From: Deltaproteobacteria bacterium
GTDB taxonomy: Bacteria; Desulfobacterota; Binatia; Binatales; Binataceae
Reading direction: 5' to 3'
NCBI GenBank assembly: GCA_021831785.1
Contig: JAKBMB010000020.1
Location: 157,140-221,139, forward strand
Length of the DNA: 64,000 nt
The notes under the pieces are model-generated. The model had not been told where the DNA came from. It worked only from the letters and a program-made list of their open reading frames with translations, and searched no databases. Shown in pieces: positions 19,945 to 28,671 of the stretch. The translations under genes and the position numbers were made by a program. Each line of letters opens with the position of its first letter. Position 1 is the first letter of the stretch.

Positions 19945-21354
19945 ATGGATCTTTGGAAGCCTGACCAAACGTTTTATCCGTCGCCGACGATGGCGATGCG
20001 CGCGCCGCGTGAGCGCTTGGGCTACGTCGTCGCGTTCGATCCGGAGACCGCCGGCCATCGCGCCAACGGCAATGGGCGTCATGACGCCGTATGCGTGCTT
20101 GACCTCGACCCGAACTCGCCGAGCTTCAGCCGGGTCGTAGGACGAGTCGAGATGCCAGGCGTCGGCGATGAGCTGCATCACTTCGGCTGGAACGCATGCA
20201 GCGCCGCGCTCTGCCCTTACGCGCCCCATCCGCATGTCGAGCGGCGCTACCTGCTGGTTCCGGGACTGCGCTCCTCGCGCATCCACGTGATCGACACCAA
20301 GCCCGACCCGCGCAACCCGCGGATCGTCAAGGTGATTTCGGCCGAAGAGATTGCCGAGCGCACCGGGTACAGCCGCCCGCACACGATTCACTGCGGGCCC
20401 GACGCGATCTACGTCAGCGCGCTTGGCGCGCCCAACGGCGACGGGCCGGGCGGAATATTCCTGCTCGACCACGACAGCTTCGACGTGCTCGGCCGCTTCG
20501 AGGTCGAGCGCGGCCCGCAGTTTCTGGCCTATGATTTCTGGTGGCATCTGGGCTACGACGTTGGAATCACCAGTGAATGGGGAACGCCGAAGATGATCGA
20601 GGATGGCTTGAATCCCGACTTGCTGCTGAAAAACCAGTACGGCCACGCCATCCACGTCTGGGATTTGCGCAAGCGCAAGCATTTGCAAAGGCTCGAGCTC
20701 GGCCCCGAGCATCAGATGACGCTCGAACTGCGGCCGGCGCACGATCCGACCAAGGCCTACGGATTTCTCGGCGTGGTGGTGTCAACCAAGGACCTGTCGG
20801 GGTCAATTTGGACTTGGCACCTCGACCAGGGAAAATGGGCGGTGCGCAAGGTTATCGAGATACCGGCCGAAGCGGCAGATCCCGACCTGTTGCCGCCCGC
20901 GCTAAAGCCGTTTAAGGCCGTCCCGCCCCTGGTCACCGACATTGTCTTGAGCCTGGATGACAAGTTCCTTTACGTCGCCTGCTGGGGCACCGGAGAAGTG
21001 CGCCAATACGACGTCAGCGACCCGTTCAAGGCCCGGCTCACCGGCTCGGTGCGTCTGGGCGGAATTGTCGCTCACACGCCGCATCCGAAAGGCGGACCGG
21101 TCAACGGGGCGATGCAGATGGTCGAGCTTAGTCGCGACGGCCGGCGCCTTTACGCCAGCAACTCGCTCTACTCGAGCTGGGATAAGCAGTTCTATCCGGA
21201 GGGGATTAACGGCTGGGTGGCGAAGCTGGATGCCGACCCCGCAGGCGGGCTCGCGGTCGATCCCAACTTGTTCGTCCCGTTTAAGGGAGAACGGCCGCAT
21301 CAGATACATCTCGAAGGCGGCGACTGCTCCTCTGATTCATACTGCTTTCCGTGA
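19945..21354 (+). CDS. SBP56 family protein, probable methanethiol oxidase
   Basis: Selenium-binding-protein-56 family. Characterised bacterial members are copper-dependent methanethiol oxidases (CH3SH to formaldehyde, H2S and H2O2). The 469 residues fit the family's WD40-like beta-propeller. Conserved His-rich stretches are present: DELHHFGWNACS, GYSRPHTIHCGPDAIYVSA, AYDFWWHLGYD, YGHAIHVWDLRKR, and a C-terminal HQIHLEGGDCSSD. No signal peptide is seen, unlike the periplasmic Hyphomicrobium enzyme, so this copy is predicted cytosolic. ATG 19945 is chosen for the TTGGGGGGAAATTCG ribosome-binding region. The stop overlaps the GTG of the next gene. SBP56 proteins bind selenium but do not contain selenocysteine here. 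Confidence 0.9.
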   Translation: MDLWKPDQTFYPSPTMAMRAPRERLGYVVAFDPETAGHRANGNGRHDAVCVLDLDPNSPSFSRVVGRVEMPGVGDELHHFGWNACSAALCPYAPHPHVERRYLLVPGLRSSRIHVIDTKPDPRNPRIVKVISAEEIAERTGYSRPHTIHCGPDAIYVSALGAPNGDGPGGIFLLDHDSFDVLGRFEVERGPQFLAYDFWWHLGYDVGITSEWGTPKMIEDGLNPDLLLKNQYGHAIHVWDLRKRKHLQRLELGPEHQMTLELRPAHDPTKAYGFLGVVVSTKDLSGSIWTWHLDQGKWAVRKVIEIPAEAADPDLLPPALKPFKAVPPLVTDIVLSLDDKFLYVACWGTGEVRQYDVSDPFKARLTGSVRLGGIVAHTPHPKGGPVNGAMQMVELSRDGRRLYASNSLYSSWDKQFYPEGINGWVAKLDADPAGGLAVDPNLFVPFKGERPHQIHLEGGDCSSDSYCFP

Positions 21355-22019
21355 GGTATGCTGCCTGGCCCTGGGTAGCGGCGGCGCTGCTCGGCGGGTA
21401 TCACGGGCTTGACCCGTCGATGGGCTGGCTGTTCGCGGTCGCCCTGGGGCTGCAGGAGCGCCGGCGAACCAGGGTGTTGAGCGCCCTGGTGCCGATCGGC
21501 GCGGGTCATCTTATCGCTATTGCCGCGGCCGCGCTCCTGATCGCGGCCGCGCGAATCACCGTGGCCGCCTCGGTCGTGCGTAACGTCGGCGCCGCCGTTC
21601 TTGTTCTGTTCGGGGTGTTTCGGCTGTGGCGGCCGCGGGCGCATCCGCGTTTGGGCGGGATGCGCGTCAATTCCTGGGAGCTTGCGCTGTGGTCGTTCGT
21701 GATGGCGACCGCGCATGGGGCCGGCCTGATGCTGGTCCCGGTGCTGCTGGGAATGCCGGCGTCGGCTCGCGTGCCCGGTGTGCATGCCCATATGGCTGGC
21801 GTCGCGTCAGCACTCAACGGTGGCCGTGCCCTGGTAATTACGCAAAGCGCCGGGATTGTTCTGGTGCATACCGCGGCGATGCTCGCGGTGATGAGCGCGC
21901 TGGCGCTGGTGGTCTATAACTGGGTCGGGCTCGCCATTCTGCGCCAAGCCTGGATAAACCTTGACCTGATATGGGCTGGCGCGCTGATTATGGCCGGCGT
22001 GCTCGCCGCGGTTATCTGA
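21351..22019 (+). CDS. Polytopic membrane protein coupled to the SBP56 gene
   Basis: 222 residues with about six or seven hydrophobic segments. Start GTG 21351 overlaps the SBP56 stop (GTGA), implying translational coupling. The motifs GGYHGLDPSMGW in the first segment, GAGHLIAIAAAALL, and ATAHGAGLMLVP in the middle resemble the His-containing helices of nickel/cobalt and UreH/TauE-like transporters. Metal or sulfite/thiol transport is therefore possible but unproven. In known methanethiol-oxidase operons the neighbours are SCO1/SenC and MauG-like genes; neither is present here. Confidence 0.75.
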   Translation: MRYAAWPWVAAALLGGYHGLDPSMGWLFAVALGLQERRRTRVLSALVPIGAGHLIAIAAAALLIAAARITVAASVVRNVGAAVLVLFGVFRLWRPRAHPRLGGMRVNSWELALWSFVMATAHGAGLMLVPVLLGMPASARVPGVHAHMAGVASALNGGRALVITQSAGIVLVHTAAMLAVMSALALVVYNWVGLAILRQAWINLDLIWAGALIMAGVLAAVI

Positions 22020-22121
22020 GCGCTGCGGCGCCGGTCGTTGAAGCGCCGCCCCATGCCGTAACGCCGCGCGTACGCCGCTGCGGCGCCGGGCAGGCGCGCT
22101 GAACATTTGCTGCTTGTCCGG

Positions 22122-22511
22122 TCAGCGATCGGTCACGACTTTGCGGCTTTCAAAAAGCCATCTGCTACCCACTTTGCGTAAGCGATCCTCGTAGGTGCCG
22201 ACGCCGATCATTTCGGTTTTGCCGTTCTTGGTGAGGTACAAGTTGAGGTAGCAGGCGCCGTTTGCAACGTCGCCGGCGACCTCGACGTTGAAGTTGCTGA
22301 GCACATGGCGAGTCTGGCCGCCCTCGCGCGCGCGTTCGTAGGTCTCGGTGAACCGGCGCAACTGTTCGCGCCCTTCGAAGCGCCCCAGACGCGAGCTGTC
22401 AAAGACGCCGCCGTCGGTGAAGTAGCCGATCCACTCTTCGTAGCGGCGCGCGTCGATTGCAAAGGCGTAGCGAACGTAAAGCTCGTATATCTGTTCGCGG
22501 TCGCTCATCAT
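22122..22511 (-). CDS. SnoaL-like / NTF2-like fold protein
   Basis: 129 residues of the NTF2-like cone fold: N-terminal helix MSDREQIYELYVRYAFAID, RRYEEWIGYFTDGGVFD, RFTETYERARE, TRHVLSNFNVEV, and a last strand WLFESRKVVTD. The Asp/His pattern is like SnoaL_4 and steroid- or aromatic-processing isomerase and dehydratase proteins. Substrate unknown. It lies downstream of a CoA-transferase gene on the same strand, a setting that suggests acyl-CoA or xenobiotic catabolism. Confidence 0.75.
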   Translation of the reverse strand: MMSDREQIYELYVRYAFAIDARRYEEWIGYFTDGGVFDSSRLGRFEGREQLRRFTETYERAREGGQTRHVLSNFNVEVAGDVANGACYLNLYLTKNGKTEMIGVGTYEDRLRKVGSRWLFESRKVVTDR

Positions 22512-22649
22512 GGCTCCCCCTCACACGTTGGTCTTGACGCCTCGCGGACCCGGAATAGGCCGCGCCGGCTGAACTCGATGGCGCGTGCCGCCTCGCCGCT
22601 TGGCAAACCATCCGGAGGAGGGACGCAAGGCACCGAGAATGGTTTGCGT

Positions 22650-23864
22650 CTAGATAACCTGCCGCTCTCTCAGTTGGTGGATTTCCTCCCAACTGTAGCC
22701 CAGCAGCCCGGCCAGAACTTCCTCCGTATGCTCGCCCAGTTCAGGCGCTCTTCCGCGCGGATTGCCGGGGGTTTCGCTGAACTTTAGCGGCAGGCCGACG
22801 ATTTTGGTCGGACCGATCTTCGGATGGTTGTAATCGACGATATACCCGTTGGCCACCACCTGGGGATCATCGGGCAGGTCATCAATGGTGTTGACGACCG
22901 TGGCGACGAAATCGCCTTCCTCGCGCAGTTTTCTCAGCCACTCGCTGCGCGGCTTTGCGGCAAACACGCCGTCGAGTATCTCGATCAGAGCCTCCGCATT
23001 TGCGCCCCGCGCCGCGATCGTGGCAAAGCGCGGATCAGCGGCAAGCTCGTCGAGGCCCGCCATGCGGCAAAAATCCTTCCAGTAGCGATCGGCCTGCAGC
23101 ATTCCCAGGCAAAGCCACTTGCCGTCGGCGCATCGATAATGATTCCACAGCGGGTTGAAGGCACTGCGGCGGGAGCGCGGCGTCATCTGGGTTCCCATCA
23201 TAGCGCGGCAGGCGACGTTCAGTCCTTGCAGCGCGATCATCGAACCCAAATGCGAGGCGTGAATCTCCTGGCCGACGCCCAAACGCTCGCGCGCGAACAG
23301 CGCCACGACAATTCCGTGCGCGAGCATTATCGCCCCCATCTGGTCGGCGACCCCGCCGAAGATATAGCTGGGCTTTGCGTCGTCGGTGCCGATGGCCATC
23401 ATGATGCCCGAGCGCGCCTCGCCGAGGTAATCGAACGAAGGTTCGCCGCTCTCCGGTCCTTCGGGTCCGTAGCCGGTGGCGTTGGCGTAAATCAGGCGCG
23501 GATTGCATGCGCGCAGGCGCGGGTAGTCGAGTTCCAGGCGCTCGGCCACGCCCTGGCGGAAGTTTTGCAAAAAAACGTCGCTCTTGGCGGCCAACCGATA
23601 GATGATTTCGCGTCCTTCGGGCTTCTTCAGGTTAACGGCCAGGCTTTTTTTATGGCGATTGTTGGCCTCGTGGTAGAAGTTGGGCAGCCCGTTATTCACG
23701 GGAATGCCCGCGACTGCCATCACGCCGCGCCCGGGGTCGCCGCGCTCACGCTCTTCAATCTTGATGACCTCCGCGCCGAGGTCGGCAAGCATCACCGAAG
23801 CAACCGGACCTTGCTGCCAGATCGTCCAGTCGATTACCCTGATGCCTTCGAGCGGTCCACCCAT
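22650..23864 (-). CDS. Class III (CaiB/BaiF, formyl-CoA-transferase-like) CoA-transferase
   Basis: Moves CoA between a carboxylic acid and an acyl-CoA through an aspartyl-CoA thioester. The 404 residues from ATG 23864 begin GGPLEGIRVIDWTIWQQGP, the normal family start. Further blocks are MLADLGAEVIKIEERERGD, NRHKKSLAVNLKKPEGR, DVFLQNFRQGVAERL, LIYANATGYGPEGP, and PSFDYLGEARSGIM, where the Asp is the expected catalytic residue. The frame is open further upstream to 24179, but that stretch overlaps divergent comF and has no homology. Start codons of this gene and comF are 88 bp apart. Confidence 0.92.
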   Translation of the reverse strand: MGGPLEGIRVIDWTIWQQGPVASVMLADLGAEVIKIEERERGDPGRGVMAVAGIPVNNGLPNFYHEANNRHKKSLAVNLKKPEGREIIYRLAAKSDVFLQNFRQGVAERLELDYPRLRACNPRLIYANATGYGPEGPESGEPSFDYLGEARSGIMMAIGTDDAKPSYIFGGVADQMGAIMLAHGIVVALFARERLGVGQEIHASHLGSMIALQGLNVACRAMMGTQMTPRSRRSAFNPLWNHYRCADGKWLCLGMLQADRYWKDFCRMAGLDELAADPRFATIAARGANAEALIEILDGVFAAKPRSEWLRKLREEGDFVATVVNTIDDLPDDPQVVANGYIVDYNHPKIGPTKIVGLPLKFSETPGNPRGRAPELGEHTEEVLAGLLGYSWEEIHQLRERQVI

Positions 23865-23952
23865 AGCAAGCCCGATTTTATCCGTCCGGGAACCCGGAGC
23901 AAAGCGCCGCACGGGCTTGAGTTTGCCTGAAATAAGACCGAACAATGTAAGC

Positions 23953-24693
23953 GTGTCGACGCTCGGCTTGGTGCTCGGGTTTTTTTTCCCGCCGGCCTGC
24001 GCGGCATGTTCGGCCGCGCTTGCGCCGGCGTCTGACAACCGCCTGTGCGGGCGGTGCCGCGCGATGATCGAGGTGCTGTGCGAGCCCTGGTGCGCTCGCT
24101 GCGGGGCGCCGATCGCGGGAGTGGTCGCGAGCGGAGCGGTGTGCGGACGCTGCCGCGAGTCGGCGCCCAAGTTCGGCAAGGCACGCGCCGTAGCGCGCTA
24201 TGGTGCCTCGGATGACGCAAGCGCCGATCCGCTGGGCGCGATCCTGCGCCGGCATAAGTACGGCCTGGACCAGTCGCTGGGGCGCGCGCTGGCCGAATGT
24301 CTAGGCGAACGGCTGGCGGTGGACGCGCGCGACTATGACGTAATCGTTCCGGTGCCGCTGCATTGGCGCCGGCTTTACTGGCGCGGCTTCAACCAGGCGG
24401 CTTTGCTGGCCCGCGTGCTCGCGCGTAGAATGGCTCTGCCGGTGGACGTGGACAGCCTCGCGCGGATTAGAGCCACGGTCTCCCAGACGGCGCAATCGTC
24501 GAAGGAAAGGCGGCGCAACGTCAGAGGCGCGTTCGCCGTGCGCCGGCCCGAGCGCGTGGCCGGCAAAAGGGTCTTGCTGGTCGATGACGTGATAACTACC
24601 GGGGCTACTGCGGACGAATGCGCCCGTGTGCTCAAGGCTTCCGGAGCGCTCGCAGTTGACGTCTTCGCTCTGGCGCGCCGGATATGGTCATAG
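23953..24693 (+). CDS. comF: ComF family protein (phosphoribosyltransferase-fold)
   Basis: About 246 residues. The N-terminal zinc-binding part has four CxxC pairs (CAAC, CGRC, CARC, CGRC). A type I phosphoribosyltransferase domain follows, with the PRPP-binding loop VLLVDDVITTGATADEC and VIVPVPLHWRRLYWRGFNQA, both typical of ComF. ComF is needed for DNA uptake in competent species, but homologues occur widely and the role here is unknown. I chose GTG 23953 because it places the protein start before the first zinc pair; GTG 23971 is an alternative. It overlaps the next gene by 10 bp. Confidence 0.85.
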   Translation: MSTLGLVLGFFFPPACAACSAALAPASDNRLCGRCRAMIEVLCEPWCARCGAPIAGVVASGAVCGRCRESAPKFGKARAVARYGASDDASADPLGAILRRHKYGLDQSLGRALAECLGERLAVDARDYDVIVPVPLHWRRLYWRGFNQAALLARVLARRMALPVDVDSLARIRATVSQTAQSSKERRRNVRGAFAVRRPERVAGKRVLLVDDVITTGATADECARVLKASGALAVDVFALARRIWS

Positions 24694-25274
24694 CCGCTGA
24701 GCACGGCCTTGGGCCGCCGACACCCGAGCTTGCGCATCGGGCCGATTTGGGCCTGGCGCAGTCGGAGCCGTTTGTGATCGAGATGCTGCCGCGCTTGCCG
24801 CGCGTGGGGGTCGCGCTCGACGTTGCGGCCGGCAGCGGCCGGCACAGCATCCTGCTGGCCGGCGTCGGGCTACGAGTGGTCGCGGTCGATAATTCTATAG
24901 CGACGCTGGGGGCGCTGGTTGGCACCGCGCGCGAACAAAAACTACAAATTTCTGCTCTCGCGGCGGATCTGAGCAGCTTTCCCCTGCCCACTGCTGTCTT
25001 TGACCTGATCGTCAACGTAAACTTTCTCGACCGCGAACTGGTGCCCGGACTCAAGCAGGCGCTTAAGGTGGGCGGATTTTTGCTGTTCGACACGTTTTTG
25101 GCCGATCAGGCGAAACTGGGGAAGCCGCGCAATCCGGCTTACTTGTTGAAGCACTGGGAATTGCGCGAGCTGTTGTCCGGGTTGGACTTGCTGGAGTATC
25201 GCGAAGGCCTGGCGGGCCGCTACGACGCCCGGCGCGCTTGGCGCGCGAGCGCGCTGGCGGTGAGGCGGAGCTGA
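24684..25274 (+). CDS. Class I SAM-dependent methyltransferase
   Basis: 196 residues. SAM-binding motif I is GVALDVAAGSGRHSILLA, followed by RVVAVDNSIATL (motif II acidic residue) and FDLIVNVNFLDREL (motif IV region), as in TehB-like methyltransferases. Substrate unknown. It overlaps comF by 10 bp at its start and ends 2 bp before the purM ATG, so it sits inside a comF-methyltransferase-purM-purN run. Confidence 0.82.
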   Translation: MVIAAEHGLGPPTPELAHRADLGLAQSEPFVIEMLPRLPRVGVALDVAAGSGRHSILLAGVGLRVVAVDNSIATLGALVGTAREQKLQISALAADLSSFPLPTAVFDLIVNVNFLDRELVPGLKQALKVGGFLLFDTFLADQAKLGKPRNPAYLLKHWELRELLSGLDLLEYREGLAGRYDARRAWRASALAVRRS

Positions 25275-25276
25275 CG

Positions 25277-26350
25277 ATGGCGAGCGGCGCCGCCAAGCTA
25301 ACGCGCGCGGGCCGCGCGCCCGGGCTTACCTACAAGGAGGCGGGCGTTGACGCCAGCGCCGCGCAGAGCCTCGTACCTCGGTTTCGCCGGCTCGCGCGGC
25401 GCACGATCGGCGCGCACGTGCTCGAGGGTATCGGCGGGTTCGGCTGCGCAGTGCGCCTGCCCGGCGGGCGCCGGATGCGCGCGCCGGTGATCGTCGCCGG
25501 CACCGACGGCGTGGGGACCAAGCTTAAGCTTGCGTTCGCCACCGGCCGGCACGACACGGTCGGGATCGACTGCGTGGCGATGTGCGTCAACGACGTTATC
25601 TGCTCCGGCGCCAGGCCGCTCTTTTTCCTCGACTATATCGGCGTGGGGAAACTCGACGAAAAGGTGGTGCTCGACATTGTCGCGGGCGTTGCGCGCGGAT
25701 GCGAGATGGCGGGAGTAAGCCTGGTCGGCGGAGAAACCGCCGAGATGCCCGGGCTGTATGCCGACGGCGAGTACGACTTGGTGGGCTTCGCGGTCGGAGT
25801 TGCCGACCGCGGCCAGCTTCTGTCGCCCAACCGGATGCGCGCCGGCGACGCGCTGATCGGCCTTGCTTCAAGCGGGCTTCACTCCAACGGCTTTGCCCTT
25901 GCGCGCCAGGCGCTGCTGCAACGGGCCGGTCTTAAGCTCGATGCCGTGATACCCGAACTTGGCTGCCCTTTGGGCGACGAGATGATGCGGCCGACGACGG
26001 TCTATGCGCGCGCAATCGAAGGTTTGCGCCGTCGCTTCCCGGTCAAGGGCCTGGCGCATATCACCGGCGGCGGGATCGCAGAGAACCTGCCGCGCGTGCT
26101 GCCGCCCGGTCTGCGCGCCCGGCTCAGACGGGGCTCGTGGCCGACGCCGCCGATTTTCTCGCTTATCGCCCGTGCGGGCGCGGTGAGCGCCGAGGAGATG
26201 GACCGCACATTCAACAACGGCGTCGGCATGGTGGCCGTGATGAACAAGGGGTACGCGCAGACGGCGCTCGAATTTTTGCGCCGGCAACGACAGCCGGCTT
26301 ACCTGATCGGACGCTTGGAACGCGGACCGCGGGGCGTGATATTCGAGTAA
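25277..26350 (+). CDS. purM: Phosphoribosylformylglycinamidine cyclo-ligase (AIR synthetase)
   Basis: Closes the imidazole ring in purine synthesis (FGAM + ATP to AIR). The 357 residues from ATG 25277 show LTYKEAGVD, GIGGFGCAV, VAGTDGVGTKLKLA, CVAMCVNDVICSGARPLFFLDY, SLVGGETAEMPG, LASSGLHSNGF, and LAHITGGGIAENLPRVLP. All are typical of PurM. It is followed after 119 bp by purN on the same strand, a common pairing. Confidence 0.95.
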   Translation: MASGAAKLTRAGRAPGLTYKEAGVDASAAQSLVPRFRRLARRTIGAHVLEGIGGFGCAVRLPGGRRMRAPVIVAGTDGVGTKLKLAFATGRHDTVGIDCVAMCVNDVICSGARPLFFLDYIGVGKLDEKVVLDIVAGVARGCEMAGVSLVGGETAEMPGLYADGEYDLVGFAVGVADRGQLLSPNRMRAGDALIGLASSGLHSNGFALARQALLQRAGLKLDAVIPELGCPLGDEMMRPTTVYARAIEGLRRRFPVKGLAHITGGGIAENLPRVLPPGLRARLRRGSWPTPPIFSLIARAGAVSAEEMDRTFNNGVGMVAVMNKGYAQTALEFLRRQRQPAYLIGRLERGPRGVIFE

Positions 26351-26469
26351 GCCGGCGCGGCATCCGCCGGCAAAGCCGCTGTGGCCTTGAGATTTTTGGA
26401 ATCCTAGCCGAGGCAGATTCACGGCGCGGTCTGCAGGCGAACGGCCGGCAGCAGGGCGGGAGAATGGCG

Positions 26470-27141
26470 ATGGCATCGAGAGCCGCGCTTAGACTTGGCG
26501 TGCTGATTTCCGGTTCCGGCACCAATCTGCAGGCGATCATCGATGCGATCGAGCGCGGGGAGGTCAACGCTCAAATCGCCGTCGTGGTCTCGAACCGCCC
26601 CGGCGCGCCCGGCCTGGAACGCGCGCGTCGAGGCGGCTTCCCCACGAGCGTCATCGACCATCGGCGCTTTTCCTCGCGCGAGGAGTTCGACCGCGCGCTG
26701 GCCGCGGAACTGAAGGCGCGACAAGTCGCCTTGGTCGTGTGCGCCGGCTTCATGCGCGTTCTGACGGCGGTGATGGTGAGGGAGTTCCCGAACCGGATCA
26801 TGAATATACACCCTTCGCTGCTGCCCGCCTTTCGCGGCTTAGACGCGCAAAAGGCGGCGCTCGATTACGGCGTGCGCCTGGCCGGATGCACGGTGCATTT
26901 CGTCGACGAAGGCGTAGACGAAGGTCCGATAATCATTCAAGCGGCGGTACCCGTTTATCCGGCCGACACCGACGACGATCTGCGCCGGCGCATCCTGGAA
27001 CAGGAGCATCGAATCTACCCGCGCGCGATCGGGCTTTTCGAGCAGGGACGCCTCACGGTCGCCGGCCGGCGCGTGCTGATCGGCGATCTTCCCGGACCGC
27101 GGCCGGGCCGGTACCTAATCAGCCCGCCCCTGGACGGGTGA
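26470..27141 (+). CDS. purN: Phosphoribosylglycinamide formyltransferase
   Basis: Transfers a formyl group from 10-formyl-THF to GAR. The 223 residues show LGVLISGSGTNLQAIIDAI (GAR-binding loop), VVVSNRPGAPGLERA, VVCAGFMRVLT, NIHPSLLPAFRGLDAQ with the catalytic Asn-His pair, and GCTVHFVDEGVDEGPII with the catalytic Asp. ATG 26470 is preferred to ATG 26464 because GGGAG then sits 7 bp upstream. Confidence 0.95.
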   Translation: MASRAALRLGVLISGSGTNLQAIIDAIERGEVNAQIAVVVSNRPGAPGLERARRGGFPTSVIDHRRFSSREEFDRALAAELKARQVALVVCAGFMRVLTAVMVREFPNRIMNIHPSLLPAFRGLDAQKAALDYGVRLAGCTVHFVDEGVDEGPIIIQAAVPVYPADTDDDLRRRILEQEHRIYPRAIGLFEQGRLTVAGRRVLIGDLPGPRPGRYLISPPLDG

Positions 27142-27192
27142 GCGATGCGGGAGCGGACCGCGGCTTAACGGACGCGTTCGGCGGCTTTTGAC

Positions 27193-27873
27193 ATGAAGCT
27201 CTCGGTCGTGGTGCCGATGCTCAACGAGAGCAAAGCGATCGCCGAGACCTTGCGCGCCTTGCGCGCCGGCGCGCCTTCGGCCGAGATAATCGTAGTTGAC
27301 GGCGGCAGTGAGGACGGCAGTCGCGCGCTGGCGCTCGGGGCCTGCGATCGGCTTTTGACCGCGCCGCGCGGGCGCGGATGCCAGATGAACCGCGGCGCGG
27401 CGGCGGCGAACGGCGACGTACTCGCATTCGTCCATGCCGACACACACGTGCCGCCCACGTTCGCCGAGGACATCGACGCCGCCCTGCGCGATCCGGCGGC
27501 CGTAGGCGGGCGTTTCGACGTGGAACTCGACGAGCCCGCGCCGCTCTATCGCGCGCTCGGCCGTCTAATCAGCCTGCGTTCGCGGCTAAGCCGAGTCGGC
27601 ACCGGAGATCAAGCGATCTTCGTGCGCAAGAGGGTGTTCGAGGAGCTCAAAGGCTTTAAGGAAATTGAGCTCTGCGAAGACTTGGACTTCGCGCGCAGGC
27701 TCAAGCGCGCCGGATGCGTGGCCTGTTTGCGCTCGCGCGTGATCACCTCCGCGCGCCGATGGCGCTCGCAGGGGGTGTTGCAAACTGTCCTCCGGATGTG
27801 GTTCATAAAGATTATGTTCTTACTCGGGTTTCCCCCTAGCTGGCTCAAGCGCCGTTATTCAGACGCCCGCTGA
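27193..27873 (+). CDS. Glycosyltransferase family 2, TIGR04283 type
   Basis: 226 residues. GT-A fold motifs: LSVVVPMLNESKAIAETL, EIIVVDGGSEDGS, APRGRGCQMNRGAA, VLAFVHADTHVP (DxD-equivalent), RVGTGDQAIFVRK, and ELCEDLDFARRLKRAG. A hydrophobic C-terminal stretch (WFIKIMFLLGFPPSWL) may contact the membrane. TIGR04283 proteins are linked to arsenosugar biosynthesis, but no arsS or arsM partner is seen here, so the product is uncertain. ATG 27193 is 51 bp after purN. Confidence 0.85.
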   Translation: MKLSVVVPMLNESKAIAETLRALRAGAPSAEIIVVDGGSEDGSRALALGACDRLLTAPRGRGCQMNRGAAAANGDVLAFVHADTHVPPTFAEDIDAALRDPAAVGGRFDVELDEPAPLYRALGRLISLRSRLSRVGTGDQAIFVRKRVFEELKGFKEIELCEDLDFARRLKRAGCVACLRSRVITSARRWRSQGVLQTVLRMWFIKIMFLLGFPPSWLKRRYSDAR

Positions 27874-27933
27874 GCCGGTCCCCGGTCGGGTCAGTCTTAC
27901 TTCTGCAATACGCCGATCAAGGAAAGCGCCACT

Positions 27934-28197
27934 GTGCCAAGGGTTGAAATCTACACCACCAGCTATTGTCCCTTTTGCGACCGCGCAAAGGCCCTGCTGC
28001 GGCGCAAGAACGTGAAGTTCGAGGAAATCGATATTACCGACGAACCGGAGTTGCGCGAGGAGATGGTCGAGCGCGCGGGCGGACGACGCACGGTCCCGGA
28101 GGTGTTTATCGAAGGCAAGATTATCGGTGGCTACGAAGAGCTTAAGGCGCTTGACGAAGCCAATCAACTCGACGCGCTCCTGACCGCTTGCGACTAA
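27934..28197 (+). CDS. grxC: Glutaredoxin 3 (dithiol)
   Basis: 87 residues, GTG start preceded by AAGGAAAG. The thioredoxin-fold redox site CPFC is in TTSYCPFCDRAKALL; the cis-Pro loop RRTVPEVFIEGKIIGGYEE binds glutathione. It reduces protein or glutathione mixed disulfides in the cytosol. The glutamate-cysteine ligase gene 2 kb away fits a glutathione-using cell. Confidence 0.93.
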   Translation: MPRVEIYTTSYCPFCDRAKALLRRKNVKFEEIDITDEPELREEMVERAGGRRTVPEVFIEGKIIGGYEELKALDEANQLDALLTACD

Positions 28198-28667
28198 AGA
28201 GCGTCGGCGCCACCCGCGCCCCATCGGCAAAGTATCCGGCATGCGCAAGCTCAGCGTACCCGTTGAGTTCGGTGGCCGGCGCGTGCGACTCCTGCCACGA
28301 TAACCCTGGCCAGCCCGCCTAGTGTTGCCGGCGGCGAGGGCCGGCAAATCGGTGGAGTAACATGCGCCCAGCGGGTCTTTCCAGCGCGTCTCGCCCTGGA
28401 CTACTTAGAGAAAGCGGCCCGGGTCAGCCATTTGCGGCGCAAAACGCCGCGCTTAACCCTGAAGCGAAAATAACTTCATCGATGAAGACTCGGAAGTCCG
28501 CGCCCTATGCCTGCGGCATACGCCAAAGGCAGAGGACCGGCTTGCGGGTTTTTGGTGCGTTGGAGGTTGCCCGGTCCGCGGGCCTCGGTGGCGCGGGCGG
28601 CCCTGCCGGTGCGGGGCACGGGCGGGCACGGCGGCCCGCCCCACTAAGATTTATTTTCGCTTCAGGG
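28198..28667. other. 470-bp region without a gene, mostly a MITE-like element
   Basis: No reading frame here looks coding. The right half is the inverted-repeat element described separately. The left 255 bp show no feature I can name. Confidence 0.5.
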
Positions 28668-28671
28668 TTAA
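28453..28671. mobile_element. 219-bp MITE-like element with perfect 21-bp terminal inverted repeats
   Basis: The 21 bp at 28453-28473 (starting TTAACCCTGAAGCG) recur exactly, inverted, at 28651-28671. Both ends read TTAA at the outside. The interior 177 bp code for nothing obvious and contain a strong GC hairpin (28621-28640, GGCGGGC...GCCCGCC). Size and perfect terminal repeats resemble a non-autonomous miniature transposon. The right repeat supplies the stop codon of the neighbouring OmpA-like gene. An alternative is a duplicated 3'-end or terminator sequence. Confidence 0.5.

Noticed and set aside
19945..21354. Selenocysteine in the selenium-binding protein
   Set aside because: The frame has no internal TGA; the family name refers to bound selenium, not selenocysteine.
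23680..23952. N-terminal extension of ComF
   Set aside because: Those codons overlap the divergent CoA-transferase start and show no ComF similarity.
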